Shown: positions 36,262 through 45,257, numbered from the stretch's first letter. The stretch is 64,000 nt of DNA from Roseimaritima multifibrata (GCF_007741495.1 NZ_CP036262.1:5766001-5830000), one strand, 5' to 3'. Translations and numbers: made by a program. Notes: a model not told the origin generated them from the letters alone.

Positions 36262-37143
36262 TTAACTGATCGTCGTATCACATGGGTTCGCGTCCGAAAA
36301 GCTATTGCAGTTCCGAGGATGATTGAACCGGCAGACGACGACTGAAATATTGTCCTTGCCACCCGCGTCGTTAGCTTCTTGTACCAATGTTTCAACGGTG
36401 CTTCGACTGCAGGTTTGCTCCAACACGACTCGACGAATGGTTTCGTCGGATAACATGCCTGTCAGCCCATCGCTACATAGAAGCAGCGTGTCGTCTTCCT
36501 TCAGGTCACAGCGAATCACTTCGGGTTGCACAACGTCCTCACCACCGCCAACACAGTTCCAGAGAACGTGCCCCCAGTTACCCTTCGCTGCCTCTTCCTC
36601 GGTCAGCGTCCCCGTCGACACCAATTGCTGAGCGATGGTGTGATCGGTCGTTAGCTGCTGAAAATTTTGACGACGCATCATGTAGCATCGACTGTCACCG
36701 GCATGAACGATGTAAAGCTTTGGCCAGAGGACATAAGCCATCGTGACCGTTGTTCCCATACGGCGTTGCCCCGCAGGGCTTTCGGACCAGATTTGTTCTT
36801 GAATGGAGCGCAGGCAATTCGCCAATTCGTCCACAAAATCGTCCTCATCGCGAGGGGTCAATTTCAGGAACCAATGCATCATATCGAGGACGTATTTAGC
36901 CGACGCCTGCACCGCCTTCCGACTGGCGACTTCCCCCGAATCGTGGCCGCCCATGCCATCTGCAACCACAAGCAGATGACCTTCTTGACAGCCAAAGATC
37001 TCACCTTGGTCATCTTCGGCAATGTCGCTCTGACGAACGACTAATTGCCGGCGAAGATCCGCGATCAGAAAATGGTCCTGATTTTCTGATCGCTTTTTCC
37101 CAATGTCGGATGCTCCAGCGATATCAAACTCGTCGACTCTCAT
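36262..37143 (-). CDS. PP2C-family protein phosphatase
   Basis: From the ATG at 37143 the protein has 293 residues, starting MRVDEFDIAGASDIGKKR. PP2C metal-binding motifs are present in order: RSENQDHFL, VVADGMGGHDSGEVAS, MGTTVTMAYVL, HAGDSRCYMMR, LLCSDGLTGML and GGKDNISVVVC. It removes phosphate from Ser/Thr residues using two metal ions, in the cytoplasm. A longer frame up to 37395 would swallow a separate small gene (37152-37319). A Ser/Thr kinase gene starts the same strand 466 bases upstream, so the two probably form an on/off phosphorylation pair. The start of PP2C lies nine bases after the small gene's stop. Confidence 0.93.
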   Translation of the reverse strand: MRVDEFDIAGASDIGKKRSENQDHFLIADLRRQLVVRQSDIAEDDQGEIFGCQEGHLLVVADGMGGHDSGEVASRKAVQASAKYVLDMMHWFLKLTPRDEDDFVDELANCLRSIQEQIWSESPAGQRRMGTTVTMAYVLWPKLYIVHAGDSRCYMMRRQNFQQLTTDHTIAQQLVSTGTLTEEEAAKGNWGHVLWNCVGGGEDVVQPEVIRCDLKEDDTLLLCSDGLTGMLSDETIRRVVLEQTCSRSTVETLVQEANDAGGKDNISVVVCRFNHPRNCNSFSDANPCDTTIS

Positions 37144-37151
37144 CAAAACAC

Positions 37152-37319
37152 CTAAGCAATTGGGCTGCGGCGTCCGAAGATCAGGCTGAGCACAAACAGC
37201 ACCAGGAAGACAACGAACAGAACCTGAGCAATCCAGGCGGCACTGCCAGCGATCCCTGCAAACCCGAACAATCCGGCAATTAAAGCGATAACAAAAAAGA
37301 CTGCGGCCCAGTAAAGCAT
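37152..37319 (-). CDS. DUF1328 (YtjA-like) small membrane protein
   Basis: A 55-residue product, [20 protein letters not shown]..., has two hydrophobic helices (about 3-24 and 28-48) and ends FGRRSPIA. The first helix with [18 protein letters not shown] is the DUF1328 signature; these very small proteins are common next to stress genes, but their role is unknown. GGAG lies seven bases before the ATG at 37319. The gene is shorter than typical size limits of automatic callers and lies between the kinase (upstream) and the PP2C phosphatase (eight bases after its stop), possibly in one transcript. Confidence 0.88.
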   Translation of the reverse strand: MLYWAAVFFVIALIAGLFGFAGIAGSAAWIAQVLFVVFLVLFVLSLIFGRRSPIA

Positions 37320-37608
37320 GACATTCTCCAGTAAGCAAGTGATAACGATCGGCCGACGTGGCCCGCCGAAGAGCAGGGCAGTTGATAGATATCACTGACC
37401 GGCCAGCCGACGTTGTTTCTGGAAGACTTGATTACGCAAGTATCATGCCAAAGATCTGTTCTTTATTTCGCCTTCCCACGCCAGGCCGAGGAAAGCGTCT
37501 CCCGAACGAACGATGGGGGCCCCAACATTAATCGTTTCTCCCGCCCATCGATGGATTCCAAGCATTGCACCGGTTCGCACGGATTTACCCCACGCCCCGC
37601 CAGTTTTC
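37320..37608. other. Spacer between kinase and DUF1328/PP2C genes
   Basis: The 289-base spacer holds no gene that I can support and no long hairpin. It probably carries the promoter of the DUF1328/PP2C pair, as the distance is too long for simple operon continuity from the kinase gene. Confidence 0.45.
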
Positions 37609-39894
37609 CTAGAACGGCGGGCCTACCAGTTCGGCCCACTTTTTACGTTGATCGGGTGTCAATATTTCCAGAATGTGACGGACTGTATTTTGGATTCCTT
37701 GGGACCTCCAAAAATCAGGAGGTTGTCGATCTCGAAAATCGTTTGGCGGCCGGCCACCTGGATCATTCGGTCCATCTTCTAACCGCTCGCGTCCGCCGCC
37801 GGGAGGCCCTCCAAACGGCCCGCCTCGACCAGGACCTCCTCTTCCGCCCGGCGGACCATCACCAGGGCCTCCGCCTGGACCACCCATCGGCATCGGGTCT
37901 CCGATGCGTGGGCCGCCCCCCGGACGCGTTTCTTCGATGATCCGATTGATATCATCCGACTGTTCACGTGTCAGTCCCAGCAGCGTTTTGATTTCCGAAG
38001 TTTTAAACGTGAACGGCAACCGCATTTGTCTGGAAATCTGCAACAGCCTAGTTCGCTGCCCGCTGGTCAACCGCTGCCGCAAGTTCTCTTCAAATTCCTG
38101 CAACACTCGGTTATTGGCTTCGCGGTCGGTCGTCAACCCAACCGCAAGATCACTGGCGGCCGCTTCCCGCTCTTCCTGAAAGGCTTCGACAGCCAGCTCA
38201 ATTTCGCTCGCTTCGCCGGGGCTCAAATTCAGATCCTTTTGAACCCGTGGATCGGCCAATCGAAAATACGGAGCGATATTATCAAGGACCTGTAATTCAT
38301 CCACCAAACTTTGCACGCGACTGGAAGTCTCCTCCAGTTCGCTTTTTAAAGCCGGATCATCGGCTCGATCTTCTAGAAAGTCTTGATAAAACGAGAGTGA
38401 CGTTTCGAGGAAACTTCGCCGCAAGTCATTTAACTGGGGCCGGTAGGCCAGTTCACTTTCACTCAAGCTGCTAAACGTATCGACAGCCGACCGAGCCTGA
38501 TCAAAACTACGCTGTGCCAGTAGCCGCTGTTCCGTTGCCCGGACCAACGCATCGGCGGTGGCTCGTTGTTCACGCCAGATCATCAGGGTGGTCGCCAGCA
38601 ATCCCAACGTTGCCAACAGCAAGAACCCACTCGCGACGGTTACCAAACCGCTATTTCTTCTTCGCCACTTACTGAATCGCTCGATCACCGTGGGCGGTTT
38701 TGCAGCGATCGGTTTATCATCCAGCCACGCTTGCAGATCGTCAGCAAACTCGCCCGCACTGGCATACCTTTCGGCAGGGATTTTTGCGATTGCCTTGCGA
38801 AGAATGGTATCCAGTTCCAGCGGCAAGGAAGGGTCGACCGTCTTTGGAGAAGGAGGTTCATGCAACGCCACATTGTTCAGCATCTCACGATAGCCCGCCC
38901 CTGAAATCGCTGGCTGCAAAGTCAACATTTCGTACAGCGTGACGCCCAAGGAGTAGATATCGGTTCGATGATCCAGCTCGTCGCGACGGCCTGCCGCCTG
39001 CTCGGGACTCATGTACCGCAGCGTCCCCATCGGGTCGCCGGTCCGCGTCAAATGCGATTGATCCGTCTGAACCTGGGCCAAGCCAAAATCAGCGACCCAG
39101 ATTTTGTCGGTTGAATCGAGCAATAAGTTAGCCGGCTTAATGTCGCGATGAATGACGCCATACTGGTGAGCATGCTGGAGGGCGGTCGCCGCCTGGTGGG
39201 CCATGTGCACCACTTTCCGGTAGTACCGTTTCCGCTCGGACTGGCTGCTACTCAAAACCGTCGAATGACGTACAAAGGTCTCCTGCCCACGAGGCTTGGA
39301 CTCCATCCCGGAACGCGTTTGGTCGCTGCGATCGGGCGTCAATCGATTTGCCGCCCGCATGTGCTCGATCAATTCAGCCAGCGTGCTCCCATCGATCAAC
39401 TGCATCGCGTAGTAGTGGACTCCGCGATCACTTCCAACGGCGTAGACCGGGACGATATTGGTGTGGTGCAATGCAGCCGCCGCATGCGCTTCGTTGCGAA
39501 AACGCTGCAACCGGACTTCGTCCAATCCACTAGCAAATGGCAACACCTTCAAAGCGACGTGCCGTCCCAACGACAGCTGCACCGCTTCGTAAACAACCCC
39601 CATTCCTCCGCGGCCCAATTCGCCGACGATCTGAAAATCACCGATTGGTTTTGCGGTGAATTCCGCGTCAGGGGCCGTGATCGAACTAGAGGCTCCAGGC
39701 GGATCGGGTTTAGGGTCGGCGGCCTTATGAACAAAAGCCAGTCCCTCCAGCGCCGGACGCAGCTCTTCTGCAATCGCGGCATGCTGCAACAGAAAATCCT
39801 CCAGCGGCGGCGCCTTCCCGCCATCCAACATCACCATGTAATTTTTGACTGCGGCCACAACCCCAGCATCATCCGTTTCGTCGCTAGTGCTCAT
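37609..39894 (-). CDS. Membrane-anchored Ser/Thr protein kinase with outside LTxxQ-like domain
   Basis: The start at 39894 overlaps the sigma factor stop as ATGA and gives 761 residues (an ATG at 39939 lies inside that gene). The kinase domain (about 87-370) has GELGRGGMGVVYEA, Lys116 in HVALKVLPF, HRDIKPANLLL with Asp251, DFGLAQ and GTLRYMSPEQA; between 182 and 225 is a polar insertion. A transmembrane helix lies near 395-415, then an outside region with a helical stretch (FSSLSESELAYRPQ) and CpxP/Spy-like pieces: LTSGQRTRLLQI, LGLTREQSDDI and LTPDQRKKWAEL. A Gly/Pro-rich low-complexity segment lies near 680-740. It probably senses an envelope signal and phosphorylates cytoplasmic targets. 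Confidence 0.9.
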   Translation of the reverse strand: MSTSDETDDAGVVAAVKNYMVMLDGGKAPPLEDFLLQHAAIAEELRPALEGLAFVHKAADPKPDPPGASSSITAPDAEFTAKPIGDFQIVGELGRGGMGVVYEAVQLSLGRHVALKVLPFASGLDEVRLQRFRNEAHAAAALHHTNIVPVYAVGSDRGVHYYAMQLIDGSTLAELIEHMRAANRLTPDRSDQTRSGMESKPRGQETFVRHSTVLSSSQSERKRYYRKVVHMAHQAATALQHAHQYGVIHRDIKPANLLLDSTDKIWVADFGLAQVQTDQSHLTRTGDPMGTLRYMSPEQAAGRRDELDHRTDIYSLGVTLYEMLTLQPAISGAGYREMLNNVALHEPPSPKTVDPSLPLELDTILRKAIAKIPAERYASAGEFADDLQAWLDDKPIAAKPPTVIERFSKWRRRNSGLVTVASGFLLLATLGLLATTLMIWREQRATADALVRATEQRLLAQRSFDQARSAVDTFSSLSESELAYRPQLNDLRRSFLETSLSFYQDFLEDRADDPALKSELEETSSRVQSLVDELQVLDNIAPYFRLADPRVQKDLNLSPGEASEIELAVEAFQEEREAAASDLAVGLTTDREANNRVLQEFEENLRQRLTSGQRTRLLQISRQMRLPFTFKTSEIKTLLGLTREQSDDINRIIEETRPGGGPRIGDPMPMGGPGGGPGDGPPGGRGGPGRGGPFGGPPGGGRERLEDGPNDPGGRPPNDFRDRQPPDFWRSQGIQNTVRHILEILTPDQRKKWAELVGPPF

Positions 39895-40559
39895 CCTTCC
39901 CCCATGATTGCTTTGAGTTTCGTGAGCCCACGTACCCATAGTTTTTCGACACTGTCGACACTCCGCTGCATTTCGGTCGCGACTTCGGCGAACGGCAGCC
40001 CTTCAACATGCCGCAGGACGATCACTTGGCGATAGTCAGCAGGCAACGATTCCAGCGCCTCGGCCAACTGCAGAAAGGCTTCGTTGCGAGCGAAATGCTG
40101 ACTAGGAGAAGTTCGGTCGCCCGCCAACTGCGACTGAAGAAACCCGGTGGCACTTGCCATGCTTTGCTGCAGACGCTGCTCCAGCCTTGGATCCCGCTTC
40201 TGAGTCCCCAAGTATTTACGAGCGTGCATCGCCAGAGTGTTCGAAAGAATGCCCCTTAGCCACCCAGCAAATTCTTCGGCGGTGGTTCCTTGAAAGTCTG
40301 CAATATTGCCATGAGCGGCCAAACAGACTTCCTGCGCGACGTCCGACGGATCGGCTTTGGCTTGCAGATGGTTATGGATTCCGGTTCTCGCCAGAAAGAC
40401 CAAGTACCTTCGGTAATTCGCCAGCAAATCTCCAAGAGCCGCATTGTCGCCCTTCCGAGCTGCAGCGATCAGTTGTTCCGTAGGACTGATCGATTCCTTT
40501 GCGACGGGAACTTTCCCGGCAGCAGCAGGATCACCGGCAGAGCGATTGGGTTCTTCCAA
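39891..40559 (-). CDS. ECF-type RNA polymerase sigma factor coupled to a kinase
   Basis: The 222-residue protein has an N-terminal region of about 25 residues, a sigma-70 region 2 (LLANYRRYLVFLARTGI, DPSDVAQEVCLAAHGNIADF, FAGWLRGILSNTLAMHARKY) and region 4 (LESLPADYRQVIVLRHVEGL, and FAEVATEMQRSVDSVEKLWV). It directs RNA polymerase to special promoters. It belongs to the planctomycete type of sigma factor next to a Ser/Thr kinase and without a classical anti-sigma gene; the kinase downstream overlaps it by four bases, so control by phosphorylation is likely, as inferred from this arrangement. The target promoter is not identifiable in the window. Confidence 0.9.
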   Translation of the reverse strand: MEEPNRSAGDPAAAGKVPVAKESISPTEQLIAAARKGDNAALGDLLANYRRYLVFLARTGIHNHLQAKADPSDVAQEVCLAAHGNIADFQGTTAEEFAGWLRGILSNTLAMHARKYLGTQKRDPRLEQRLQQSMASATGFLQSQLAGDRTSPSQHFARNEAFLQLAEALESLPADYRQVIVLRHVEGLPFAEVATEMQRSVDSVEKLWVRGLTKLKAIMGEG

Positions 40560-41409
40560 GACGCAGACCTTCGATTGAATGGGAACGGTTTCTCTAGATA
40601 TTCTAACAAACCAATTCAGATCGCATTAGGCAAGCAAATCCAAGGGAGGGGGAAAGGGGACGGAACAAGCGACGGTCGATGGAGCACCCGAATCGCTGAC
40701 CAGACATTGCCAGCCAACCCGGCGTAGCACGTAGGCGAGTCTCTCCGAGACTCGTGCTTGCCAAGTTCTCCGCCTCGGGGGTTGTGCGATAAATAAGTAG
40801 TGAGTGTGGCAGGGAGAAAAGGCCCCATGCCAGCTTGCCTGGCATGAAGCCAAGATTTGAAATTAGTTCGCATGGCTCTAGGAAAACGCATCCCGTTCGG
40901 ATTGCCGCTGAAAGCGGCAATCCGAACGGGATGCGAAAACCGTGGGGGCAACCACCTCTAATTTCAAATCTTGCGTTCCTGTCGGGTAAACCGACGAGGG
41001 GACGTGGCGCTTGGATGTCTGGGCAGGTGCCAGCTGCTGTCAAACCGTCAACTTATATATCGCACGTCCCGAGAGGCGGAGCTACGAATAGGCGAATATT
41101 CTGTCAACGCTAAGACGCGTCCCTTGCGTTGCTCCGTCGAAAAACGCTCCGTGAGTTGGTTGGATACTGGCGGACAACCGTCAACGCTGCTTGACGCACC
41201 ATATACAACTGCGAAGCAACGGTCACAGGGCCTGTTTTATGGCAGAATTCGACTGGATACGGCGGTTGCGTTTGCGTACAAAGTGCCCTCATAATGAACG
41301 GTCATGCAGTAACCACCTCGCCCCCAGCGATCCATTGGATAATAGCATCGAATCTGAAACTTCGCCCGAGCCGAGAAACACTTTCCCTGGTTCCGCAATC
41401 CCTCTACCG
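40560..41409. other. Repeat-rich gap upstream of nhaA
   Basis: About 850 bases without a supported gene. It holds the nested element 40768-41081 and a small stem CGAGTCTC/GAGACTCG (40736-40754) of a type repeated in planctomycete gaps. Short frames are open here but overlap the palindromes and lack ribosome sites. The promoter of nhaA must lie in the last part. Confidence 0.6.
40768..41081. repeat. Nested inverted-repeat element with a perfect 23-bp central hairpin
   Basis: The outer ends 40768-40798 and 41051-41081 are inverted repeats matching at 26 of 31 positions (both contain GTGCGATAnATAAGT). Inside, AAGATTTGAAATTAG (40852-40866) pairs perfectly with CTAATTTCAAATCTT (40958-40972). At the centre 40887-40909 and 40913-40935 form a perfect 23-bp stem with loop GAA. 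A small stem CATGCCAG/CTGGCATG is at 40826-40846. The layered symmetry without any coding capacity suggests a MITE-like element. Confidence 0.75.
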
Positions 41410-42738
41410 ATGCAACCTGTTGATCGGATCCTGCGGCCGCTAGCCCGCTTCCTTCACATTGAAGCCAGCAGTGGGCTATTCCTAGTCGCCTGCACTGCGA
41501 TCGCGTTATACGCCGCGAATTCGAATTATGCAGCAGGGTACCTTGCGTTTTGGAACACCGATGTCACGTTGGGATTTGGCAAGTATGTCTTTCATCACTC
41601 GCTTCGGCACGTGATCAATGACGGAATGATGGCGATCTTCTTTTTCGTGATCGGGCTGGAAGTCAAACGTGAACTTGCCCATGGCTCATTATCGTCATGG
41701 AAGCAAGCCACACTACCGATCGCGGCGGCATGCGGAGGAATGCTGATCCCAGCGGGGCTTTACCTCTCCATGCAGTATGGGCAACCGGGCATGCGTGGTT
41801 GGGGAATCCCGATGGCAACCGATATCGCATTTGTGATCGGATGCTTGGCGTTGCTTGGTTCACGTGTCCCTCTTAGTTTGCGGATCCTACTGCTGTCATT
41901 GGCGATCGTCGATGATATTGGAGCCATTCTGGTTATCGCGGTCGGCTATACCGAATCGCTCGACTACCGCTATCTCGGTCTGGCGGCAATCTGTATCGCG
42001 ATGGTTCAAGGACTCTCTCGCATCGGGGTACGCAATTTCCCTCCCTATATCGTCATCGGGGCCATCGCCTGGCTGATGCTCCATGAATCAGGAGTCCATG
42101 CAACGCTGATTGGCGTGATCCTTGGACTGCAGACACCAGCCCGCGCGGTCCTGGTACCGGAGCGGTTCCGTGACTACTTAAACAACAAGAAAGAGGAATT
42201 TGGAAACGGGCGTTGGGCGAAGCGACGGCACCGAGCTGAAGCGGTTCATGAGGTTCAGCGTTTAACGCGAGAACTGGTGTCACCGCTGGAGTATCTGGAA
42301 ATGACCCTTCATCCCTGGACCGCCTACATCATCATGCCGCTATTTGCGTTGGCAAACGCCGGGGTCACGATCGAACTGGGGAACCTAAATGATTCGGTTG
42401 CGATCGCCGTGGTCCTCGGTTTGGTTGTAGGCAAACCCCTGGGGATCCTGTTATTCAGCTGGGTCGTGGTCAAGCTTGGCTGGGCAAAACTTCCAGCGGG
42501 GATTGGTTGGCCGGTACTCTTCAGCGGAAGCTGTTTAGCGGGGATCGGTTTTACCATGGCATTGTTTATCGACGGCCTTGCATTTGGGGATGCCGGACCG
42601 GATACCGCGAAGACCGGCGTGCTGGTTGGATCCGCGATCAGTGCCGTGTTGGGAATGCTGCTTCTGTGGTGGACTCTCCCGGTTATCCCGAAACAGGCAA
42701 GTCCAACAGAAGATTCTGTTTCGAACGAAAATACGTGA
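41410..42738 (+). CDS. nhaA: NhaA-type Na+/H+ antiporter
   Basis: From the ATG at 41410 the product is 442 residues, starting MQPVDRILRPLARFLHIEAS. NhaA family motifs are clear: GMMAIFFFVIGLEVKRELAHGSL, ATDIAFVIGCLALLGSRVP, and the ion-binding Asp pair in LAIVDDIGAILVIA, with FALANAGVTIELGN and GKPLGILLFSW later. About twelve membrane helices. It exchanges Na+ for H+ at the membrane for pH and salt homeostasis, sensible in a marine organism. The reading frame stays open upstream to 41191 with a possible TTG at 41335, so the exact start is unsure; the chosen one matches the short N-terminus of NhaA. A predicted N-terminal extension would not resemble the family. Confidence 0.92.
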   Translation: MQPVDRILRPLARFLHIEASSGLFLVACTAIALYAANSNYAAGYLAFWNTDVTLGFGKYVFHHSLRHVINDGMMAIFFFVIGLEVKRELAHGSLSSWKQATLPIAAACGGMLIPAGLYLSMQYGQPGMRGWGIPMATDIAFVIGCLALLGSRVPLSLRILLLSLAIVDDIGAILVIAVGYTESLDYRYLGLAAICIAMVQGLSRIGVRNFPPYIVIGAIAWLMLHESGVHATLIGVILGLQTPARAVLVPERFRDYLNNKKEEFGNGRWAKRRHRAEAVHEVQRLTRELVSPLEYLEMTLHPWTAYIIMPLFALANAGVTIELGNLNDSVAIAVVLGLVVGKPLGILLFSWVVVKLGWAKLPAGIGWPVLFSGSCLAGIGFTMALFIDGLAFGDAGPDTAKTGVLVGSAISAVLGMLLLWWTLPVIPKQASPTEDSVSNENT

Positions 42739-43021
42739 TTCCGCAAACGGTTTTGACGCTTGGGGCCGCAAAAAAAATCACTCGGAAGCGTGATTAATCA
42801 AAAATAACGCGGGTTGGCTGCGGCAAAAGCAATTATAATGGCAGGGTTCTGGTGTTCGATTTCATCCCCCTAACAACAGGAGTTCTTTACGCTCGGTAAC
42901 GCAAACGCAGTGAAGTGATTGTCGTTTCGAAAGTCTTTGTTGACTTTAGGTTTCGACGGAACTCACGAACAGTTTCATCGAGGCCATTTTTTTCCGTGTT
43001 GCTACTCATGGAGAGTTTTCA

Positions 43022-43399
43022 ATGAGAGTTTTGGTTTCCTCATCGATCGATCGATTCAGTGCTTCCACTCGGGAGTCCGTCCAAGATCTACTGACAGGCA
43101 CGTTAGCGCGATTTACGCCGCGGATAGCCGAAGTTTCAGTTCTTGTCAGCGATGAAAATGGCCCACGCGGAGGTGTTGATAAGCTTTGTCGCGTCAACGT
43201 CCAGATCCCCGGCCTTGGAATGGTAACCACGACGGGACGGCACGAAAAAATGATGGCCGCCGTTCACGAAGCGGTCCGCCGAGCCAAGAAAGTGGTCGTG
43301 TCAAAACTGAAACGAGCACAGTCCTTGCGTGAACGGCAACGCTCCAAGCATGAGTGGTTGGACACCAGCGGAATGGACCCCGAGCCACTAACCTCGTAG
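43022..43399 (+). CDS. HPF/RaiA-like ribosome-associated protein
   Basis: The 125-residue protein has the ribosome-hibernation fold: beta-strand MRVLVSSSIDRFSASTRESV, helix and RIAEVSVLVSDENGPRGGVDK, CRVNVQIPGLGMV, and a basic helix HEKMMAAVHEAVRRAKKVV, with Lys/Arg-rich C-terminal KLKRAQSLRERQRSKHE. Such proteins bind the 30S subunit and silence ribosomes during starvation or stress. GGAGAG lies before the ATG at 43022. Compared with typical HPF, the DENGPRGGxDK signature corresponds to a planctomycete subgroup. A leader of about 150 bases precedes it. Confidence 0.85.
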   Translation: MRVLVSSSIDRFSASTRESVQDLLTGTLARFTPRIAEVSVLVSDENGPRGGVDKLCRVNVQIPGLGMVTTTGRHEKMMAAVHEAVRRAKKVVVSKLKRAQSLRERQRSKHEWLDTSGMDPEPLTS

Positions 43400-43513
43400 G
43401 TTCATTCAGCGGCGGAAAATAACCAATCCCCGCAAACCTATCTTTCGCCCGACGACTCCGTTCGTCGGGCATCTTTTAGTCTCCGACATCGAAGGAGACT
43501 GGCTGCCCTGAAG

Positions 43514-43561
43514 ACTAATTGTCACGTAGACTAATTGTCACGTAGACGAATTGTCCCGTAG
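43514..43561. repeat. Tandem 16-base repeat before the PAP2 gene
   Basis: ACTAATTGTCACGTAG occurs twice exactly (43514-43529, 43530-43545) and a third time as ACGAATTGTCCCGTAG (43546-43561). The block is flanked by near copies GGCTGCCCTG and GGCTGCCCCG. It lies in the gap before the PAP2 gene; no function is known. Confidence 0.7.
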
Positions 43562-43599
43562 ATTGGCTGCCCCGTTCAGATCCTCACGCATCGCTACCG

Positions 43600-44319
43600 T
43601 TGAAACGCATCTTTCAAATCTATCGCTGGATCGTTGCGCACGAACGAATCACCCTTTTCTTGTTGCTTGTGATCGCACTCGGAGCCGCCGGTTTCGCTTC
43701 CCTCGCAGACGAAGTCCTTGAAGGGGATAGCCACGACTGGGATCAGCGGATCCTGCTAGGAATGCGTTCCCCGGGGAATCCCTCCGACCCTCTTGGCCCC
43801 AGCTGGTTCGAGGAATCGGCGCGTGACATCACGGCACTTGGCAGCGTTGCGGTTCTAACCATTTTTACCGCAACCATGGCTGCGTACCTGTACGTCAAGA
43901 AGCAACCCTGGATCGCATTGTTTGTGGTCGCCGCCATCCTGAGCGGGACGGCCGTAAGCGGTGCGATGAAATCCGGTTTCAACCGTCCTCGCCCCGAACT
44001 GGTCCCTCATCAGACTCGGATTTACACCAAAAGTTTCCCCAGCGGCCACTCGGCCCTTTCGTCCCTTGTCTACTTAACGCTGGGGGCGGTCTTGGCACGC
44101 TCCGAACGTGATCGCAAGACCAGGTTCATTCTGATCGGTGTCCCCGTTCTCCTTAGTTTGCTGATTGGGGTTAGCCGCGTTTACCTGGGCGTCCACTGGC
44201 CCACCGATGTGCTCGCTGGCTGGCTTTTTGGCGTCACATGGGCTGCCGGAGCTTGGCTGATTTTCAGACTGATCCAGCGACGTTATCGACTGCCTGTCGA
44301 ACAGCCTCCCCAACCGTGA
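43600..44319 (+). CDS. PAP2-family membrane phosphatase
   Basis: The 239-residue product starts with TTG at 43600 and is a membrane protein with about six helices. The three PAP2 motifs are exact: K124-x6-R131-P (KSGFNRPRP), PSGH at 147-150, and S192-R-x5-H199-x3-D203 (SRVYLGVHWPTD). These residues dephosphorylate lipid phosphates such as undecaprenyl pyrophosphate or phosphatidylglycerol phosphate outside the cytoplasm. There is no ATG in a suitable position, and the N-terminus KRIFQIYRWIVAHERITL is followed by the first helix. Stands alone, 200 bases after the hibernation-like gene. Confidence 0.92.
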   Translation: MKRIFQIYRWIVAHERITLFLLLVIALGAAGFASLADEVLEGDSHDWDQRILLGMRSPGNPSDPLGPSWFEESARDITALGSVAVLTIFTATMAAYLYVKKQPWIALFVVAAILSGTAVSGAMKSGFNRPRPELVPHQTRIYTKSFPSGHSALSSLVYLTLGAVLARSERDRKTRFILIGVPVLLSLLIGVSRVYLGVHWPTDVLAGWLFGVTWAAGAWLIFRLIQRRYRLPVEQPPQP

Positions 44320-44516
44320 TCGTCGCCTCCACAGCAGTAATGTCGACGACCGTTTCTTTCCAGTAGCGGTCTCACCTAGACAAGAGCGGACGCTGGTCGT
44401 GACTTCATTTACAAGGGCTTTCGAATCCCTCGTTGCTGCCCACCGGGATCAAAGTGGTTAGAATGTGATTCATGCAGAATCATTTCACTTAACGTTTTCT
44501 ACAATAAGAATGGACC

Positions 44517-45257
44517 ATGAAGAATCTAGTTCTCTTGACGTTTGTTGCCGCCCTTACGCTTTCGGCTCCATACGCTTCTTCACAGGAAACGACGGCCACC
44601 GTCGATTTGGTAGAACCAACCTTACCCGAAGGCATCAACGACGGGTTCAAGGACCCGGAGCTGAAAGTTGACGAATGGCTCCAGCGGTTCGAAGTCGAAA
44701 GCCGCGAAGTCTACGGTGCACGCGAGGCGGTACTGAAAGCATGTCAAATCACTCCTGGCGAGCGGATTGCGGACATCGGTGCAGGAACAGGGTTTTATAG
44801 TCGCCTTTTCACAAAAAGGACCGGGCTGGATGGCTGGGTGTTTAGCGTCGACATTTCGACTCAATTCCTTCAGCACATCGCAGCGCGAGCGAGTGCGGAT
44901 AACATTCCGAACCTGACCCCGGTTCTTGGCACCGACACTTCGATTCGTCTTCCAACCGATTCGGTCGATCTGGTTTTCATCTGCGATACCTATCATCACT
45001 TTGAACAACCGCTCCACACACTTGCTTCGATCTATCGAGCCCTAAAACCGGGTGGGCGTTTAGTTCTAATCGATTTCGCGAGGATCCCTGGCAAGTCACG
45101 TGAATGGACGATGGGTCATGTGCGAGCCGGCCAAGAGGTTTTTCAAGCGGAAGTCGAACAGGCAGGTTTTGTCTTTGACGATGAAGTCGACATCGATGGC
45201 TTTGACGAAAACTATCTGCTTCGTTTTCATAAACCGAAAAACGAATCGAACAAGTAA
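44517..45257 (+). CDS. Exported SAM-dependent methyltransferase
   Basis: The 246-residue protein has a signal peptide (MKNLVLLTFVAALTLSAPYASS) followed by a class I methyltransferase: motif I IADIGAGTGFYSRLF near 80-95, VFSVDIST, VDLVFICDTYHHF and LKPGGRLVLIDF. Cofactor binding would need SAM outside the cytoplasm, so the role of exported members, which are frequent in planctomycetes, is obscure. Between this gene and the previous one is a 197-base gap without features that I recognise; AAT-rich start region TTCTACAATAAG precedes the ATG at 44517. The downstream gap of 301 bases before the phosphodiesterase gene shows nothing distinctive. Confidence 0.85.
   Translation: MKNLVLLTFVAALTLSAPYASSQETTATVDLVEPTLPEGINDGFKDPELKVDEWLQRFEVESREVYGAREAVLKACQITPGERIADIGAGTGFYSRLFTKRTGLDGWVFSVDISTQFLQHIAARASADNIPNLTPVLGTDTSIRLPTDSVDLVFICDTYHHFEQPLHTLASIYRALKPGGRLVLIDFARIPGKSREWTMGHVRAGQEVFQAEVEQAGFVFDDEVDIDGFDENYLLRFHKPKNESNK

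Noticed and set aside
39148-40035. A 295-residue plus-strand frame opposite the kinase and sigma factor
   Set aside because: Full kinase and sigma motifs on the other strand, and the plus frame is rich in Arg, His and Cys as expected for a shadow.
42770-42795. AATCAC/GTGATT stem with an eight-A run after nhaA
   Set aside because: The stem is only six pairs and its T-tract would serve minus-strand transcripts, which are not seen there; so not reported as a terminator.
43514-43561. Possible CRISPR array
   Set aside because: Units are directly adjacent without spacers, only three copies, and no cas genes are present.
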